From assembly GCA_021432605.1 (NCBI GenBank), contig MU271148.1, positions 1,185,362 to 1,249,361 of the forward strand: a stretch of DNA of 64,000 nucleotides, written 5' to 3'. A program made the position numbers and the translations under genes. Positions 10,325-21,760 of the stretch are shown one piece after another. The notes beneath the pieces were generated by a model, which was not told the origin of the DNA, did no database searches, and saw only the letters and a list, made by a program, of their open reading frames with translations. Source of the stretch: Coniochaeta sp. PMI_546 (lineage: Eukaryota; Ascomycota; Sordariomycetes; Coniochaetales; Coniochaetaceae). Numbering within the stretch: position 1 is the first letter of the stretch; each line of letters begins with the position of its first letter.

Positions 10325-11695
10325 CCTGAACAACAATGATACTAAGTGCCCTCCTGAAGATAAAAGGGGTCTAGTAACTCTCCAATTCTGGAACAATACG
10401 AATGGGCATACGCCCCTTTTCTACTTTACCAGGACCACAACAGCGGGACAGGCTCGCACACCCTCACTCGTCCATCGTGGGCATCGCGCATATTAAATGT
10501 CCTGAATACAACCCCTAAGCTAAATGAGTCTTACGAAGTGAGGGGAATTGGACGTAAGGCTGGACATCTTAATTGCTTGACATCAGCCTGAGTGCGCTTT
10601 GGCTGCTCAATATCCGAACACTCACCTAACCTCACGCTGGTCAGCTCGCTTATTCGATAGTCAAGAATAGAACTACAAGCCTACATGGCTTGCAATGTTT
10701 GGACAGCTTCAAAGATAAGATTTGTCCTCGGTATATATATATACATCTTTCTGGAAGGGCCTTGGCGCCTATTCGCGACCCGCGTAACCCATGGGCTGCC
10801 GAGGATGCTTATGTAGGTGAAGGTTTGGAGCTACGTGGAGATGAACTGGAGAACGAACGCGGGGGAGTATAAAGTGGATGCCGGTACAGTCCGCAATCAT
10901 CGATACCCAATCTATGCTCAGGTACCATCGACAGATGATGGCTTTAGCCGAATGTAACACCCCATCATTGTATGTCCATTGATTCTTGGCAGATCGGACT
11001 TGATGTAGACCCGAATCTGGGATAATAATAGTTTGTAGGTTGAGGCATTGACGATCGCAACGCTTTCTAAAGTCTAAACTGCGAATCTCTAAGACAACTC
11101 AGAACAGCCTTTTGCAAAAGGGAACAACTGTATATCCTGTCCTAATTGCCATGAGCAGCCTTTGAATAAGAAGGACATACATATGTATTTTAATCTCCTA
11201 GTAGATGGCGCTTATGGTTCGTCAATCGTCTGGCTGGGGTAACCTATTGATTGTATTCCGGCCGGGAGAGCAGGGATGAGTGACAGCCTGTCAATCCCAA
11301 GCGAGCATTCACGCTTGTCTTGCATTTTTTTTTTGTCTGGTTCTCAAGTTCGGGGACGTCCTCTAACAGTTGAAGGGGTTTCCCTCTCACGTCAAATAGT
11401 CAATCATGCCATGTTACATAGCACAAAGGTCAAAGGTTAAATCTCATTCGAGTTGAACTAGGCACCATACGCTAAACTCCTGAGCACCAAGCTTGTCCTA
11501 GGTCATACAAGAACCACGACAGTATGATGACGAACCCAATCCTTAGTCATCTCCTTCGACTCCCTGACCAGGACATCCACCAAACTTAGAAAGACAAAAG
11601 ACACCACCACGAGCCGCAAGGCCACGTTTATGTTTACACCAAGTAAACTAGCCACCGTGGGCGACAATCTTCAGGCGGCCGCATATGCCACTACC
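10325..11695. other. Intergenic spacer with a TA dinucleotide run
   Basis: Upstream side of the epimerase gene and 3' flank of the next minus-strand gene. A TA run lies at 10732-10744 and a T run near 11328. No gene was recognised. Confidence 0.6.
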
Positions 11696-12263
11696 TCAGG
11701 GAAGGAAGCACTGTCCGTTGTTTGGGTCGCCATTGGGGAAGTTGCAGCCTTTGCTCCCGTCAGACGAGGCACAACAAACATCGACGAAATTGTTTATAGT
11801 GCACGGAGAGCCCGGGGTGCCGCATGGAGGAGGTGCTGTTGATGTCGTAGAGGTGGTGGACGTGGTGGAAGTTGACGAGGTGGTAGAAGTTGTTGATGTT
11901 GTTGTTGGTTTCTGCAGAAAATAGTTAGACTCTAGTCGAAGACCGCTTTTAGTCAGAAGCAAAGAGACAAACCGGGACGAAACAAGAGCAAGCAGAGCTA
12001 GCTTGCAGAGCGTCGGTACACTGCGTGAAAGGGGCCACCGCAGTGGCAACCGAAGCCGTGAAGGTGTTGCAGAAGCTGGTCGCAGCAAGTGCGCGGGCCT
12101 TGTAGGCACGGAGGCAGTTGTTGGATGTACAGTCGCGCTTCGCTAGATGGTCCTGGAAGAAGACCACCGACTCGATCGAGCCATCGGCATTGACGGTCGT
12201 ATTGACTGCAGCAAGTGCGCCGCCGGCACAAAAGAGGGCAGCGAAAAGAGTTTGAAGCCTCAT
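11696..12263 (-). CDS. Secreted Cys-rich protein with Ser/Thr linker (168 aa)
   Basis: Two exons: 12263-11973 and 11911-11696, with a 61-nt intron (donor GTTTGT, acceptor CTGCAG, phase 0). Residues 1-18 (MRLQTLFAALFCAGGALA) are a signal peptide. The first domain has six Cys in the pattern DC-NNC-FC-QC-AC-SC, including RDCTSNNCLRAYKARA, a module common in small fungal secreted proteins. A linker of about 25 residues made almost only of Thr and Ser follows and is probably O-mannosylated. A second Cys cluster (PPPCGTPGSPC, DVCCASSDG, KGCNF, GQCFLP) ends the protein. The two-domain, linker-separated layout suggests a cell-wall or matrix protein. Function unknown. Confidence 0.75.
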
Positions 12264-14991
12264 GATGTCGGTTGCTTTGCTTTGGCAGTCTGTGTAAGTG
12301 AGAGTGTCTTCAGTCTGTGTCCCTGGGTCTCATCGCTTCATGGCCGGGTTGGGGGAACATCTTATACGCATTTGGAAGGTTGCCCTAAAGAGACGACAGC
12401 TCAATCGCAATCACCAATCTAAGGGGCCTGTCCAGGTCCTGCTAGCGCTCGATGTTGACGCTTGCGAAAAGCTTGTCTACGCTATGGATCCAATAGTCCC
12501 GTATCGATGACGATGGCGCTCTTTTAGCATCCACAGCTGAGTCTAGACGGTGTTAGAACGCGCTCTCCGCAACGGTACCAAAACAAGATAAAGGCACAGG
12601 AGCTACTGCAGGGCTTATGCGCGGTGAGATTTCATCGATTCAGCTACACACAGGCTGGTGACCGTTGCATTCAGGGACAAAAGGAGACGGGCGTCGGCGT
12701 ACCGACCGGAACGGTCGAGCCGATTGACCAATGCAGCGCTGTTGAAAAAGCCACAGCATTTGCTAGACCCTGAAAACAGCTGAAGCCAACGTCAACGCTG
12801 CTGCAAAGTATCGTATTCTCTGACGGGGAATTTTATAACGCTGATGTGGCTTATTGTTCTAGGATTGTCCGACGGTTGTATTGGGCTCTCCACGATCTTT
12901 TCGGACCGGGGTTCAACCTGCAGCCGTAGCACAAGTCGCATCCCCCTCGACAATAACGGCACACCGCCACAAGTAGTGAACAAGAGAAGGGACTCAAGAC
13001 GCGATTTCCACCCAATACCTAGAGCTACTCGTATTCTCTGTGCATTTCAGCTGGCCAGGAGACTTCTCTAGTCTGAATGACTGCCTCTATAATGGTCGAC
13101 CCCTTGAAAAGCGACGCAGCAGTGCAATTCGCCCAATACTATTTTGTTTCACTTTCATGTAGGGCACCGAGGAAGCTGAGAACTGGTCGGGGCATGCTTA
13201 CTAGATGTCCTGTAAGCGACCGGAAGAGAAATATCCCTGCCCTAAAGAGACCTCAAATCAGAGATGCGCTGAGTTCCAGCCATCAGAATCAGGGTGTCAC
13301 AGGTGCGCATGGACGTACTAGACAGTTCTTTCGTTATTCTTCTCCGATCTTGTCCCCCCTTCTGCCTTCTAATCCTATAACCGGCGAAGTCAGCGTCTTG
13401 GGCTACATGCTCGCATCATCCTAAGTGTTTAACAAGCAGCAACCTGGACTTATAAGCGACTTAGAGATGCCGAGTGCGTGGTACGGATAGTTCTCTGGGA
13501 GTTTCTCGGTTCATCATGAGCGAGCAGACAAAGAATAGAAATTGATCAAGCCAAGGGGCGAGCACTAGCTAGCCTTCAATAACATAAGAACATAGATGTG
13601 TATGCCAATTCAGTGTCTATGTGGTTACAGCACACAGGAATCGCTGGCAATAGACTTGTACCCTTCCTAACTAAGGCCCCCATGCGCCTCACAGAAACTT
13701 GCTTCATTGGGCGGATCACGTCTATGACCCATAAGATGTGCGTTTACTTCTAAACACTTGCTGCATAGGTCATCCGAAGCCGAACGATCTAGACAATGCA
13801 GGTCTTATCACACTCCACAACTATTATCAAGTCCAGCAAGGGACAACTGTGTACTGCTTAAGTCATGATAGGCACTGCTAGGAGCAACAGTTCCAGCAGC
13901 CTAGTTAGCCCAATAGGTAGATCGACTGCCCTTGCGTATGATCTTGATGATAGGTATGATGCGACTCCAGGACAAATTAAAAATTGTAAATATCTGTAGA
14001 CTGGTTGAAAGCCACCTGATTCTACTTTGCTTCGACTCAACGAACAAGGAGCCGAGGGTGAGGTCGCGTGTTAATCGCGGTGGACGTCTCACATCCTGGG
14101 TGCAATCTCTTGTCGTTGACATAGCTACGGCTGATCTGACTGGGAACAGACTTTATCAAAGTTCTGGGGGCTTGGAAACTTCCACATTCCAGTCTCGTGA
14201 ATATATCATCGCATGGCATTGTGAGTACGCAGGTAGGCTGGTGTGTGGGAAGGGCCACCCTTATCCATGGCTGCTTGGTGACTTTATATGATTTGCATGA
14301 GTCTTCGACTGTACGAATGAGGATAGAATATGTCCTGGTAATCAGCTGTCTCGTCGTGACTGATAACCTCGACGCCCATTCTATCCGGCGGCTGCGAATC
14401 GTTATCGACATCGCCATCTCGGCCATCTCGGAGCTTTGTTCTGACACCCATAGCTGACGCTTGTCAGATCTGAGACCTATCCTAATATGGGCTAATTTGT
14501 CCTGTGGTCGTGCTTCAACCGGGTCGGCTTATCTCCCATTTAGACGGAGCGCGAAGAGCCAAAGCCAGCCTCTAATGGCCGAAATTGAGGGGCTCCAGTA
14601 CAGTAAAGTAAATATATTGGCTAAGATGCAAACCAAGCAACGGCAGTTCTGCACAGCGGCGCCGATGATTCCGGGCCAGTCCCGGTGATCGCGTCGCATT
14701 GGTCGACGACAGACATGTCGAGCATCGCATATCTATGAGGCGCATCGTCGAAAGCCCAAGGCGGCTCGTGCATGAGGATTGGGCAAAGGTCTTGGCAACT
14801 AGGAATCTGGAAGATCAAGATACCGCGGGTCATGGCATTGAACCGGGATAAGAATGGCCGTGCCACCCAAAAAGAGAGCTTCACCTGTGATCCCTGAGTC
14901 TCCTTAACGTCCGGTTGGCCATACGTTCCAGTTTCTTTGCACTGCTGTTAGTTGCACATTTTCGGTCGGTAGTCAGCATCATCAAGCCACA
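12264..14991. other. Long intergenic spacer (2.7 kb), nothing recognised
   Basis: Upstream of both flanking genes, which diverge here. ORFs of 60-136 codons on both strands (for example at 13077-13424 and 14037-14447) overlap each other and carry no recognisable domain. No tRNA, repeat or transposon remnant was identified. Confidence 0.5.
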
Positions 14992-16215
14992 ATGCATTGG
15001 AGTACACTGGTCTCTCTGGCCCTCTTGGGGCAAAGTGAAGCCCTCCTTCGATTCGGGTGCTCCCAGCTTGTCGTCGAGCGCCTCGACCCTCTCGTCAACC
15101 CGGGTCTCAACCCGTCGCCGCATCTGCATCAGATCATCGGAGGAGTGAGTCGATGCCCGAAGCCCGTCTTAAGAATGCCAGCTGAAATCCGCCACAGAAC
15201 TCCTTCAATGTAACGATGGCTCCCGACAAAGACATGCCCAATGACTCCACTTGCACGACCTGCCAGTTCTCCGAAGACTTTTCCAACTACTGGACGGCAG
15301 TCCTCTTTTTCAAGGCTCGCAACGGCTCCTTCCACCGCGTGCCGCAGAGAGGCAATGCGGGCTTCGAGAACGCCAACGGCGGCATGACTGTGTATTAGTA
15401 CGTTGCTTTGGTACAAGCGTGGTGGGCGTCCAAAGCTAACCAGCACCAGCATGCAAGACGGCCTGGCAGACTACCAGCAAAAGTCCAAGGTAACGGCTTT
15501 CAAGAAGGGCTTTCGCATGCTTATCGGTGACTCCATGGCTCGCAGCAAGGCCGAGGTGAAGAAATTCCGACAGCTCACCTACACTTGCCTGCAAGATCTT
15601 GGAACACGTTTTCCCGAGACCATGAATCTTCCTAACAAGCCTTGCCCGGCCGGCATCATGGCCAATCTACGCTTCCCCACGTGAGTACAGCAACTTCTCG
15701 GAGACGAACGCAAGCTAAATGGCCATCACACAGCTGTTGGGATGGGAAAAATCTCGATACGCCGAACCACCAGGACCATATGGCATATCCCGCGAGCGGA
15801 ACTTTTGAGTCGCAGGGACCTTGCCCGGCAACGCACCCGGTCAAGGTGCCGCAGCTCATGTACGAGACCATATGGGACACGCGGCAGTTCAACGACCAGT
15901 TTGACTGGTCTGTGAACGGCACGCAGCCCTTCTACTGGAGCATGGGAGACAACACCGGCTACGGTACGCACGGCGACTACGTCTTTGGGTGGAAGGATGA
16001 CGCGCTGCAGCGGGCTATGGACTCGCCGTGCTACGTCAACTGCCCCACGCTGAAGACGCAGTCCATGACGGCCATGAACTCGTGCTCGGTGAAGGATGTT
16101 GTTGAGGAGCAGATTGATGGATGTGAGCACATGTCTTTAGCCAATTTCAGGGCCGTGCAATGCTAACCACCGGACAGGGCTCGATGCTATTCCAGGGAAT
16201 CCTGCGCTATCATGA
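14992..16215 (+). CDS. Secreted DUF1996 protein (336 aa)
   Basis: Five exons: 14992-15144, 15198-15397, 15450-15680, 15734-16122 and 16178-16215. Introns are 52-55 nt with GTGAGT, GTACGT, GTGAGT and GTGAGC donors. All phases agree, and the last exon gives DGWLDAIPGNPALS before TGA. A short signal peptide (MHWSTLVSLALLGQSEA) precedes the DUF1996 signature LLRFGCSQLVVERLDPLVNPG, H-LH-QIIGGNSFNVTM (given in pieces), then CTTCQFSEDFSNYWTAVLFF, GGMTVYYMQ, FRMLIGDS, CPAGIMANLRFPTCWDGKNLD and the HQDHMAYP motif. Conserved His and Cys residues suggest a metal- or carbohydrate-related extracellular role, but the family has no settled biochemical function. The C-terminal Ser/Thr tail or WSC domain seen in some relatives is absent. 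Confidence 0.9.
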
Positions 16216-16672
16216 GAAACCAGTCCATGACACAAAGTCGGTGTGGGAGGGACGTACGGATCGGTGCTCAAATTGTGGGAGGATGACCCGACAAATCGCA
16301 AGGGAGACGGGACTGTGGGGCGTTGATATCCGCTCACATCTGTGCCTTCCGTTTTGCCAAGATTGTGATAGAATATAGAATCCGAACCAACTGGCATATC
16401 TGAAGAGATAAGCCTAAACATAATGTCATGCTCATCGCCTTGTCACTGGGTCTGTGAAGCTGGATGTTTCTTCTGGGATTCAGTTAGCAGCTCAAAGCTT
16501 CGTCAGCGAGATTCTGGTGATCCACTTTACTTCAGCACGTGACTTACCTCGTGGCTTTGTTTATTTCGGCACCCACCTTCCAACCGTGATCAAAGTCGTT
16601 GCTCCCTTGAGTCACGGAGCGTTCCTTCGAGCAGGGAAGAACAGGTTAGTCCAGCCCAGCCAAACATTCACC
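16216..16672. other. Intergenic spacer, nothing recognised
   Basis: Between the DUF1996 gene and the tRNA gene. It presumably holds the 3' UTR and polyadenylation region of the former; no other signal was identified. Confidence 0.6.
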
Positions 16673-16800
16673 AGCTGCGTGGCGCAGTGGAAGCGCGGTA
16701 AGTCCTGGAAACTCGCTAGTGATGACATGAGCACCATAACTAATTCGCCTCAGCCGGGCTCATAACCCGGAGGTCCTCCGATCGAAACGGAGCGCAGCTA
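16673..16800 (+). tRNA. Initiator tRNA-Met (CAU) interrupted by a 56-nt insert at position 26/27
   Basis: The 5' part (16673-16697) is AGCTGCG-TG-GCGC-AGTGGAA-GCGC-G: acceptor strand, D-arm and base 26. The 3' part (16754-16800) is CCGGG-CTCATAA-CCCGG-AGGTC-CTCCG-ATCGAAA-CGGAG-CGCAGCT-A. Joined, they make a 72-nt tRNA with perfect acceptor, D, anticodon and T stems. Initiator hallmarks are present: a 1-72 A-U pair, an AUCGAAA T-loop starting with A54, and anticodon CAU. The insert (16698-16753) starts GTAAGT and ends CCTCAG with AACTAAT upstream, as in a spliceosomal intron. The usual tRNA intron site (37/38) is uninterrupted. Box A and box B are intact and a T5 run follows. Whether a mature tRNA is made is unknown. 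Confidence 0.85.
16698..16753 (+). other. Spliceosomal-like 56-nt insert inside the tRNA gene
   Basis: The insert has 5' GTAAGT, a branch-like AACTAAT near 16738-16744 and 3' CAG. Its length matches the protein-gene introns of this window (51-88 nt). The boundary is ambiguous by one base because G occurs on both sides. Confidence 0.7.
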
Positions 16801-16805
16801 CTCCA

Positions 16806-16810
16806 TTTTT
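16806..16810 (+). terminator. RNA polymerase III terminator of the tRNA gene
   Basis: A run of five T lies five bases after the discriminator base, as expected for Pol III termination. Confidence 0.8.
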
Positions 16811-17617
16811 GCCCTCTTTCTTTTCCTTTTGCAATGCTTTCTTGCAATTGTGTCAAAGAATCCAATCGCATTTCGGGATCTGACTTACAATAAATTTGAC
16901 CAGCGGAACCATGTTCAAGTTGTTATGACGCGCATGATCACATCCACAGCAAATAATGCCCCGCGACAAATGGCGAGTATGTGCTGTAAACAAGTCAATC
17001 CACTCCAATCGCGATTCAACTGCGCACTAATATGCCAGGCCTCTATTATCACTCGCTCCAGGTAAAGCTGTAAGAGGCACCGTTATGTTCCTGCCGTCAA
17101 ATTTTCAAGATTTGACAAGCAAACCGTCATAAAACATACGACCCATCGCATCAAGTTCGGTAGTCAGTCCGTGTGTTGGTGTTGCCGAGTACGTCCTATT
17201 AACTTTTCCACAAGTGATGCTAAGGAAGGAATGACTGTCTGTCGAGCCGCCTCCTGAGCCCGGCACTGCCCCAGGTCTTGTTTCCTAGACTAATAATAGG
17301 TTGTATGATACTGGCCCGAACGAAGAAGCACCCTCACGGAGACAGCCATCCATATGCCACTGACTAAAGAGCCACATATGCGATACTGTCGACTGTTCTA
17401 TCTTGTCTATTCGCCCCTGCAGCACTCGAAGATGCCTTACCTTGCCTGTGAAGATCTCTTTAGTAAGTTGAGTTCAGGACGATCATCGTGCACCTTTTCC
17501 ATGGTATACTGGAAAAGTAGACCGAGACAACTGGACTCGGCCGAAACCAAGACTCGATCTTTGCACCAATTCGTCTACATGGCAACGATGATGCTACTGC
17601 TGGTGATGGTCATGATC
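16811..17617. other. Intergenic spacer, nothing recognised
   Basis: Between the tRNA gene and the 3' end of the F-box-like gene. Only short ORFs without domains were seen. Confidence 0.6.
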
Positions 17618-19170
17618 TCACGCCCGTAACCTATCTTCGCTGAGTATTTGTCGCAGCGAGACAGGCCTAACGACCTCTGTCGTGAGTCCCAGCTGGCGGA
17701 TCGCATCGCCGTGGCATCGAATGACATCTGGATCGATCAAAGATGTTTGCACGACGACCCTACCCTGGCAACGCCGGCGAGCGACCACATCCCAAGCTTG
17801 CTTGGTCGCAATCCTTATAGTAAGCTCCGATGTCCCCCGTATCGTGATGATGGCTAACTGTCCATCTCGAGCCCTCTGGTAGCGAAAGAGCATTGCCACA
17901 CCCCGTCTGCCGTTCCATAGCTCCATCGTGTCAAGTTTCGGCATCTTGAGCGCTGCGAGAGCGGCGTCTTGGAGCATGTTGTTGATACCCGAGGTGTCCG
18001 CATCATTAGTGAGGATCCTTGAAGTCAGCGCTAGAGATGTGAGCTTATCCCACGTCCATGAATCTTGACACGCTGCGAAGAAGTGTCCGGCGTCGGCAAT
18101 GAAAGAGGCGGATAGCGTCTTGAGGTGCAGGCTGGCATAGGCAAGTTTGCGACTCACGGCCGGGTTCGGCACCCTAATAGCGGGACACCGGAAATATATC
18201 CCCGGATATGACTCGTTGAAGTTCTCGAATATCGTCAGCTTGCACAATTTCGTCCCGGGAAAAGACTCAATCAGTGTCTGGTTGTCTGTATTCTGCTCGG
18301 TCAGCGGCTGCGTCGACTGAGTTGCCAGGTGTCGAGCAAGCACTTGCGTTCATCGGTTTGCCTCTCAATTGCAGTCCACTCCCTCCAGGGTTCGTAGCAA
18401 AGCTCCTTCATGTTAGGGAACCGCGTGAGCATGTTGGCAAGTGCAACCGGCTTCCAACGTCGGCGGGTCTGCTGACGAAGGAGCACAACCCCGACAACGG
18501 GTACGAAGGGGAGGCCCCGCCACCACTGCATCTCGGGTTCCTCGTCGTCGAAAGGCCCCTCGCCCATGATCTCGTCGAATGTCTGTTCGATGGCGGACTC
18601 TTCAGGACCAAGAACCTGCTGCCCGGCCACCCAGCCATGAGCCAGGTCATTGATCAGGGTCGTTCCTTGTCCGTGTCCAGGACGAGACGAGTACTCGCCT
18701 AGGTTGGTGTCTGAGCAGAAGCTGAGGTACTTGAACCAGTGCTGGTTGTCACTGGGCGAGTAGACACTGACATCAAGGACCAAGTCACCGCGAGGCTCCC
18801 ATGCGCTGAGAGTGGTAAACAAGCTTTCAAACGCGTCCGCGATGAATTGGTTGTCGGCATTATCTAAGCCCCAACGGTCCTCGTCGGTGTTAGCACATTG
18901 GCTGCAATCGTACTCCTTCAGTTCCACGCGAAACCAGATATAGCGGATCTGGCTTCTCTTCCGGAACAGAATAGCTTGAGAGTTGAGATCAGCGAGGCGC
19001 GGTGCCGTCAGACTGATCTCGGCAAAGTTGAGCGGCTCGATAATTGATTGCCAGTCTCGGGCAACGGTCGCGAGCATGCTGCACTTCCCGCCGAGATCTG
19101 GCAGGAAACCAATGATCTCGTTTCGAATCTCTGGAGGTAGGCGATTCCAAGAGATTTTGTATGCAGACAT
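17618..19170 (-). CDS. F-box-like protein gene split by a frameshift
   Basis: The first part runs from ATG 19170 to a TGA at 18301 (289 codons). It begins with MSAYKISWNRLPPEIRNEII, the Leu-Pro-Pro-Glu-Ile core of an F-box-like motif of Pezizomycotina proteins, and continues to LCYEPWREWTAIERQTDERK. The family-typical continuation (TKLCKLTIFENFNESYPG and the rest of a leucine-rich-type C-terminus) is in another frame, from about 18343 to 17618. The two frames overlap at 18343-18301. An intron would need a length of 2 modulo 3; every GT-AG pair checked near the junction gives another remainder or only 32 nt, so a frameshift or a sequence error is likelier. If intact, the protein would be a substrate receptor of an SCF ubiquitin ligase. 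Substrate unknown. Confidence 0.6.
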
Positions 19171-20028
19171 CTCTGATCAGGCGTGCAGTAGGTTGAGTGT
19201 GAAGAATCGCGGTTTGATGTGGACTGAGAAGGATGGGATGGGATGGAATAGCTCGAAGTTCGAGACCTGTATTTGGGGCTTTGAAGAGTGGGAGAGATAT
19301 CAGACACTTCACATCCTCCTGGAGAAGGGTTTGCATTCATATTTATAGGTACAAGCTTTCAGCTATGCAGCTGAAAGCTTGAGAATAGGCAACTGTATGA
19401 TTATCGGGATATAATGACCATGAAGGTTTTCGAGTTCAGCACAAAGTATAACAGTAAGCGAGCAAGGGACTGAATTGTTTCACAATTCGGCATGGAGCAT
19501 AAGATATGGTTCTGCCTGTTTGTTTACAGTGCAATAATCGTAAAGCATAGTAGAAGAATCTCTCCACAACTTCAAGGTTGATCTGACCTTCTTGCTTCCG
19601 GCCGAGACAAGCACTTAGGCAACTCAACCTCTCGAACAATGGAATCACAAGCGAGATTTTCAATACCCTCATACCCAGCAATATGAGTACACAGGTCCCG
19701 TGGTCCTTTCAATACAGCATGTTCCTATCCGGATCATAAGTTTCATAACAATTATTTTCCGCCATCGCGTATCGTCAGCCAACTGCTTTCTAACACTTTA
19801 AGTATTGCAATATATAAACATTATCATGCACCATGTAGACACATTTTCCATCATTTTTCCATTCAAATAAGTATCCCTTGTTGGCCACTAAACCTCGGAG
19901 CCCGTTCTTTAACTGGGACATATCAAGAGCAAGCGAGTCGTCCTTGTCCCAGAGACATCAGTCTCTTCTGGCGCATCTACATCGAGATGGGCCAAGAGGT
20001 GCAAACACAGACAGCTATATACAGTTCG
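19171..20028. other. Intergenic spacer with a perfect hairpin
   Basis: Upstream of the F-box-like gene and 3' flank of the MFS gene. Apart from the hairpin at 19352-19381 nothing was recognised. Confidence 0.6.
19352..19381. repeat. Perfect 13-bp inverted repeat with 4-nt loop
   Basis: The arm caagctttcagct (19352-19364) is followed by the loop atgc and the exact reverse complement agctgaaagcttg (19369-19381). It lies about 180 bp upstream of the F-box-like start codon. Confidence 0.9.
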
Positions 20029-21760
20029 CTAGTGAGCGAAACGGAAATCCAATCTCTTGAGCCCCTCATCCTTGCTGTTCAGCACATAATCCTCCTGCTG
20101 CTCCGGCGTAAGGGCATTCCATTTCCGGTCTCGAACCTTGTTTCTCCAGATATAAAACGCCTTGACGAAGTAAAACAAGAATATATTGAACACTGTGATT
20201 CCCAGCAAGATTCTATTTCCCCTCAGGTAGAGCGGCTGGTCGTCATCGCGGTAGATGTTGCTGCCGATGATGTTCCCACTCTGCACAAACATATTGTACA
20301 GCGCCGCCGACACAGCCCGCGTCCGGACGGAGTTACTGTTCCTCGCATTCCAACTGACGAGAATGGCGTGGCAGTACGGATACGACAAGAGTCCTGTCAG
20401 CAGCGCGTACCTTGTCCAAGGTGATGCTGATGCAGGTAACGTCACGAGTGCCACAAGCCAGGGCAGAATCCAGATGTTGGAGATGGAACTGATTATAGAC
20501 CGCTCTTTGACTTTCTCCGAGACCCAAGTCACTATGACAAGGTTCACAGCGAAGAGAAACTGCGACGGGATGGCGAGCAGATTAGACTGGAATACGGAGA
20601 AGCCGAGTTTTCGCAGGATGTAAGAGAGGTATGTCGTCGGTGGCGAAGGCGGGATGTACGCCGTCAGCCCGATGAGATAGAGCGGCCACATCTCCCAGTC
20701 CTTGGCCGCCTTCCAGAGTCGTTTCGGGCCGACGGCCTGCCTGTTATTCATGTCGCCCTTGCTCGGATCATCCCTCAGCAGGCGGTTGACCATGATGTAC
20801 TCTTCGTGCTCGGTGAACCAGCCATCCTTGCGGCCGCGGAACCAATTGCGCGTCTGGCATGGGCCGGGCGGCATTACGCCCCAAGAGAAGATGCCGATGA
20901 TCAGCGTGACGATGGCTTCCAGGAGGAAGAGCCACTGCCACCCGGACCAGCCGTTGATACCTCTCATCTGTAGTACGCCGGCGGCTATAAGGGAGCCGAG
21001 AATGTTGACAGTGCTCAGGGCTGTCCAGAACCAGGCAAGCCGCAGGGGCAGTTCGTTGGATTTGTAGAAGTAGGTCAGCCAGAGCACAATGTCGGGGATG
21101 AAACCACCCATGAAGAGGCCCAGCAGGGCCTTGATGGCGTAGAAGCCGGCTCGGTTCTTGAGGAAGGCTTGTGAGCCAGCTACAATGGACCAGCAGCACA
21201 TGATGGTCGGGATCCATCTGTCGGCACCGAGCTTCTTGCTGATCAGACCACTAGGGAGCTCGGCGGCTAGGAAGCAGGCGAGGAAGATGGTTTGACCGTA
21301 GTTGAAGTCGTTGGTGTTCATACCTGGGAACGAATTAGTCCCTGAGTCATTGTATCTGTACAGTAAGGGAACGAGGCCTACCAATCTCTGCGAGCATATT
21401 GTCCGAGATGGCGCGGTTGATATTTCGACGATGCAGGTCGAGGGCAAGGAACATAACCCAGGCCCAGATCATGATTCGCAGGTCAATCTTGCGCACCAGC
21501 TTCTTCTCCTCCTCGGCAGTCCACTTGTAATTTGGATCGAAGCGGTGTCGGTTCTCATATCTGGCCTTCTCGTACACACCTCGCCAGTACTCAGCCAAAG
21601 ACGGGTCGCTGAAGATGTGCTCGTCTGACGAGCCATAGCCAGCTCCGTCGCCGCCGGCTCGCTCGTCGACTGAGGCGCCGTCGCTTGACGTGGCGGCGAG
21701 TTTCTTCTCGTCTCCAGTGCGAGTGACTGACTCTTTGTGGGAGGGTTCAATGACAGGCAT
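20029..21760 (-). CDS. MFS transporter of the allantoate permease (Dal5) type, 557 aa
   Basis: Two exons: 21760-21382 and 21323-20029, with a 58-nt intron (donor GTAGGC, acceptor CCCAG, phase 1). A hydrophilic N-terminus of about 95 residues ends with FDPNYKWTAEEEKKLVRKID, the usual lead-in of the anion:cation symporter family. TM1 and the loop LDLHRRNINRAISDNM match its D-R-N signature. GMNTNDFNYGQTIFLACFLAAELPS (in part) corresponds to TM2, and about 12 helices are seen overall. The C-terminus has the usual NKVRDRKWNALTPEQQEDYVL tail. Relatives carry allantoate, ureidosuccinate, nicotinate, pantothenate or other small carboxylates into the cell by proton symport; the substrate here is not predictable. 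A TA run at 21896-21907, about 140 bp upstream of the start, could serve as a TATA element. Confidence 0.92.

Noticed and set aside
14037-14447. 136-codon minus ORF in the 2.7-kb spacer
   Set aside because: Basic, low-information sequence with no recognisable motif; overlapping plus-strand frames are equally open.
18301-18379. Intron joining the two halves of the F-box-like gene
   Set aside because: Every GT-AG pair checked here has a length that is not 2 modulo 3, except one of 32 nt with a poor donor, which is too short for the introns of this genome.
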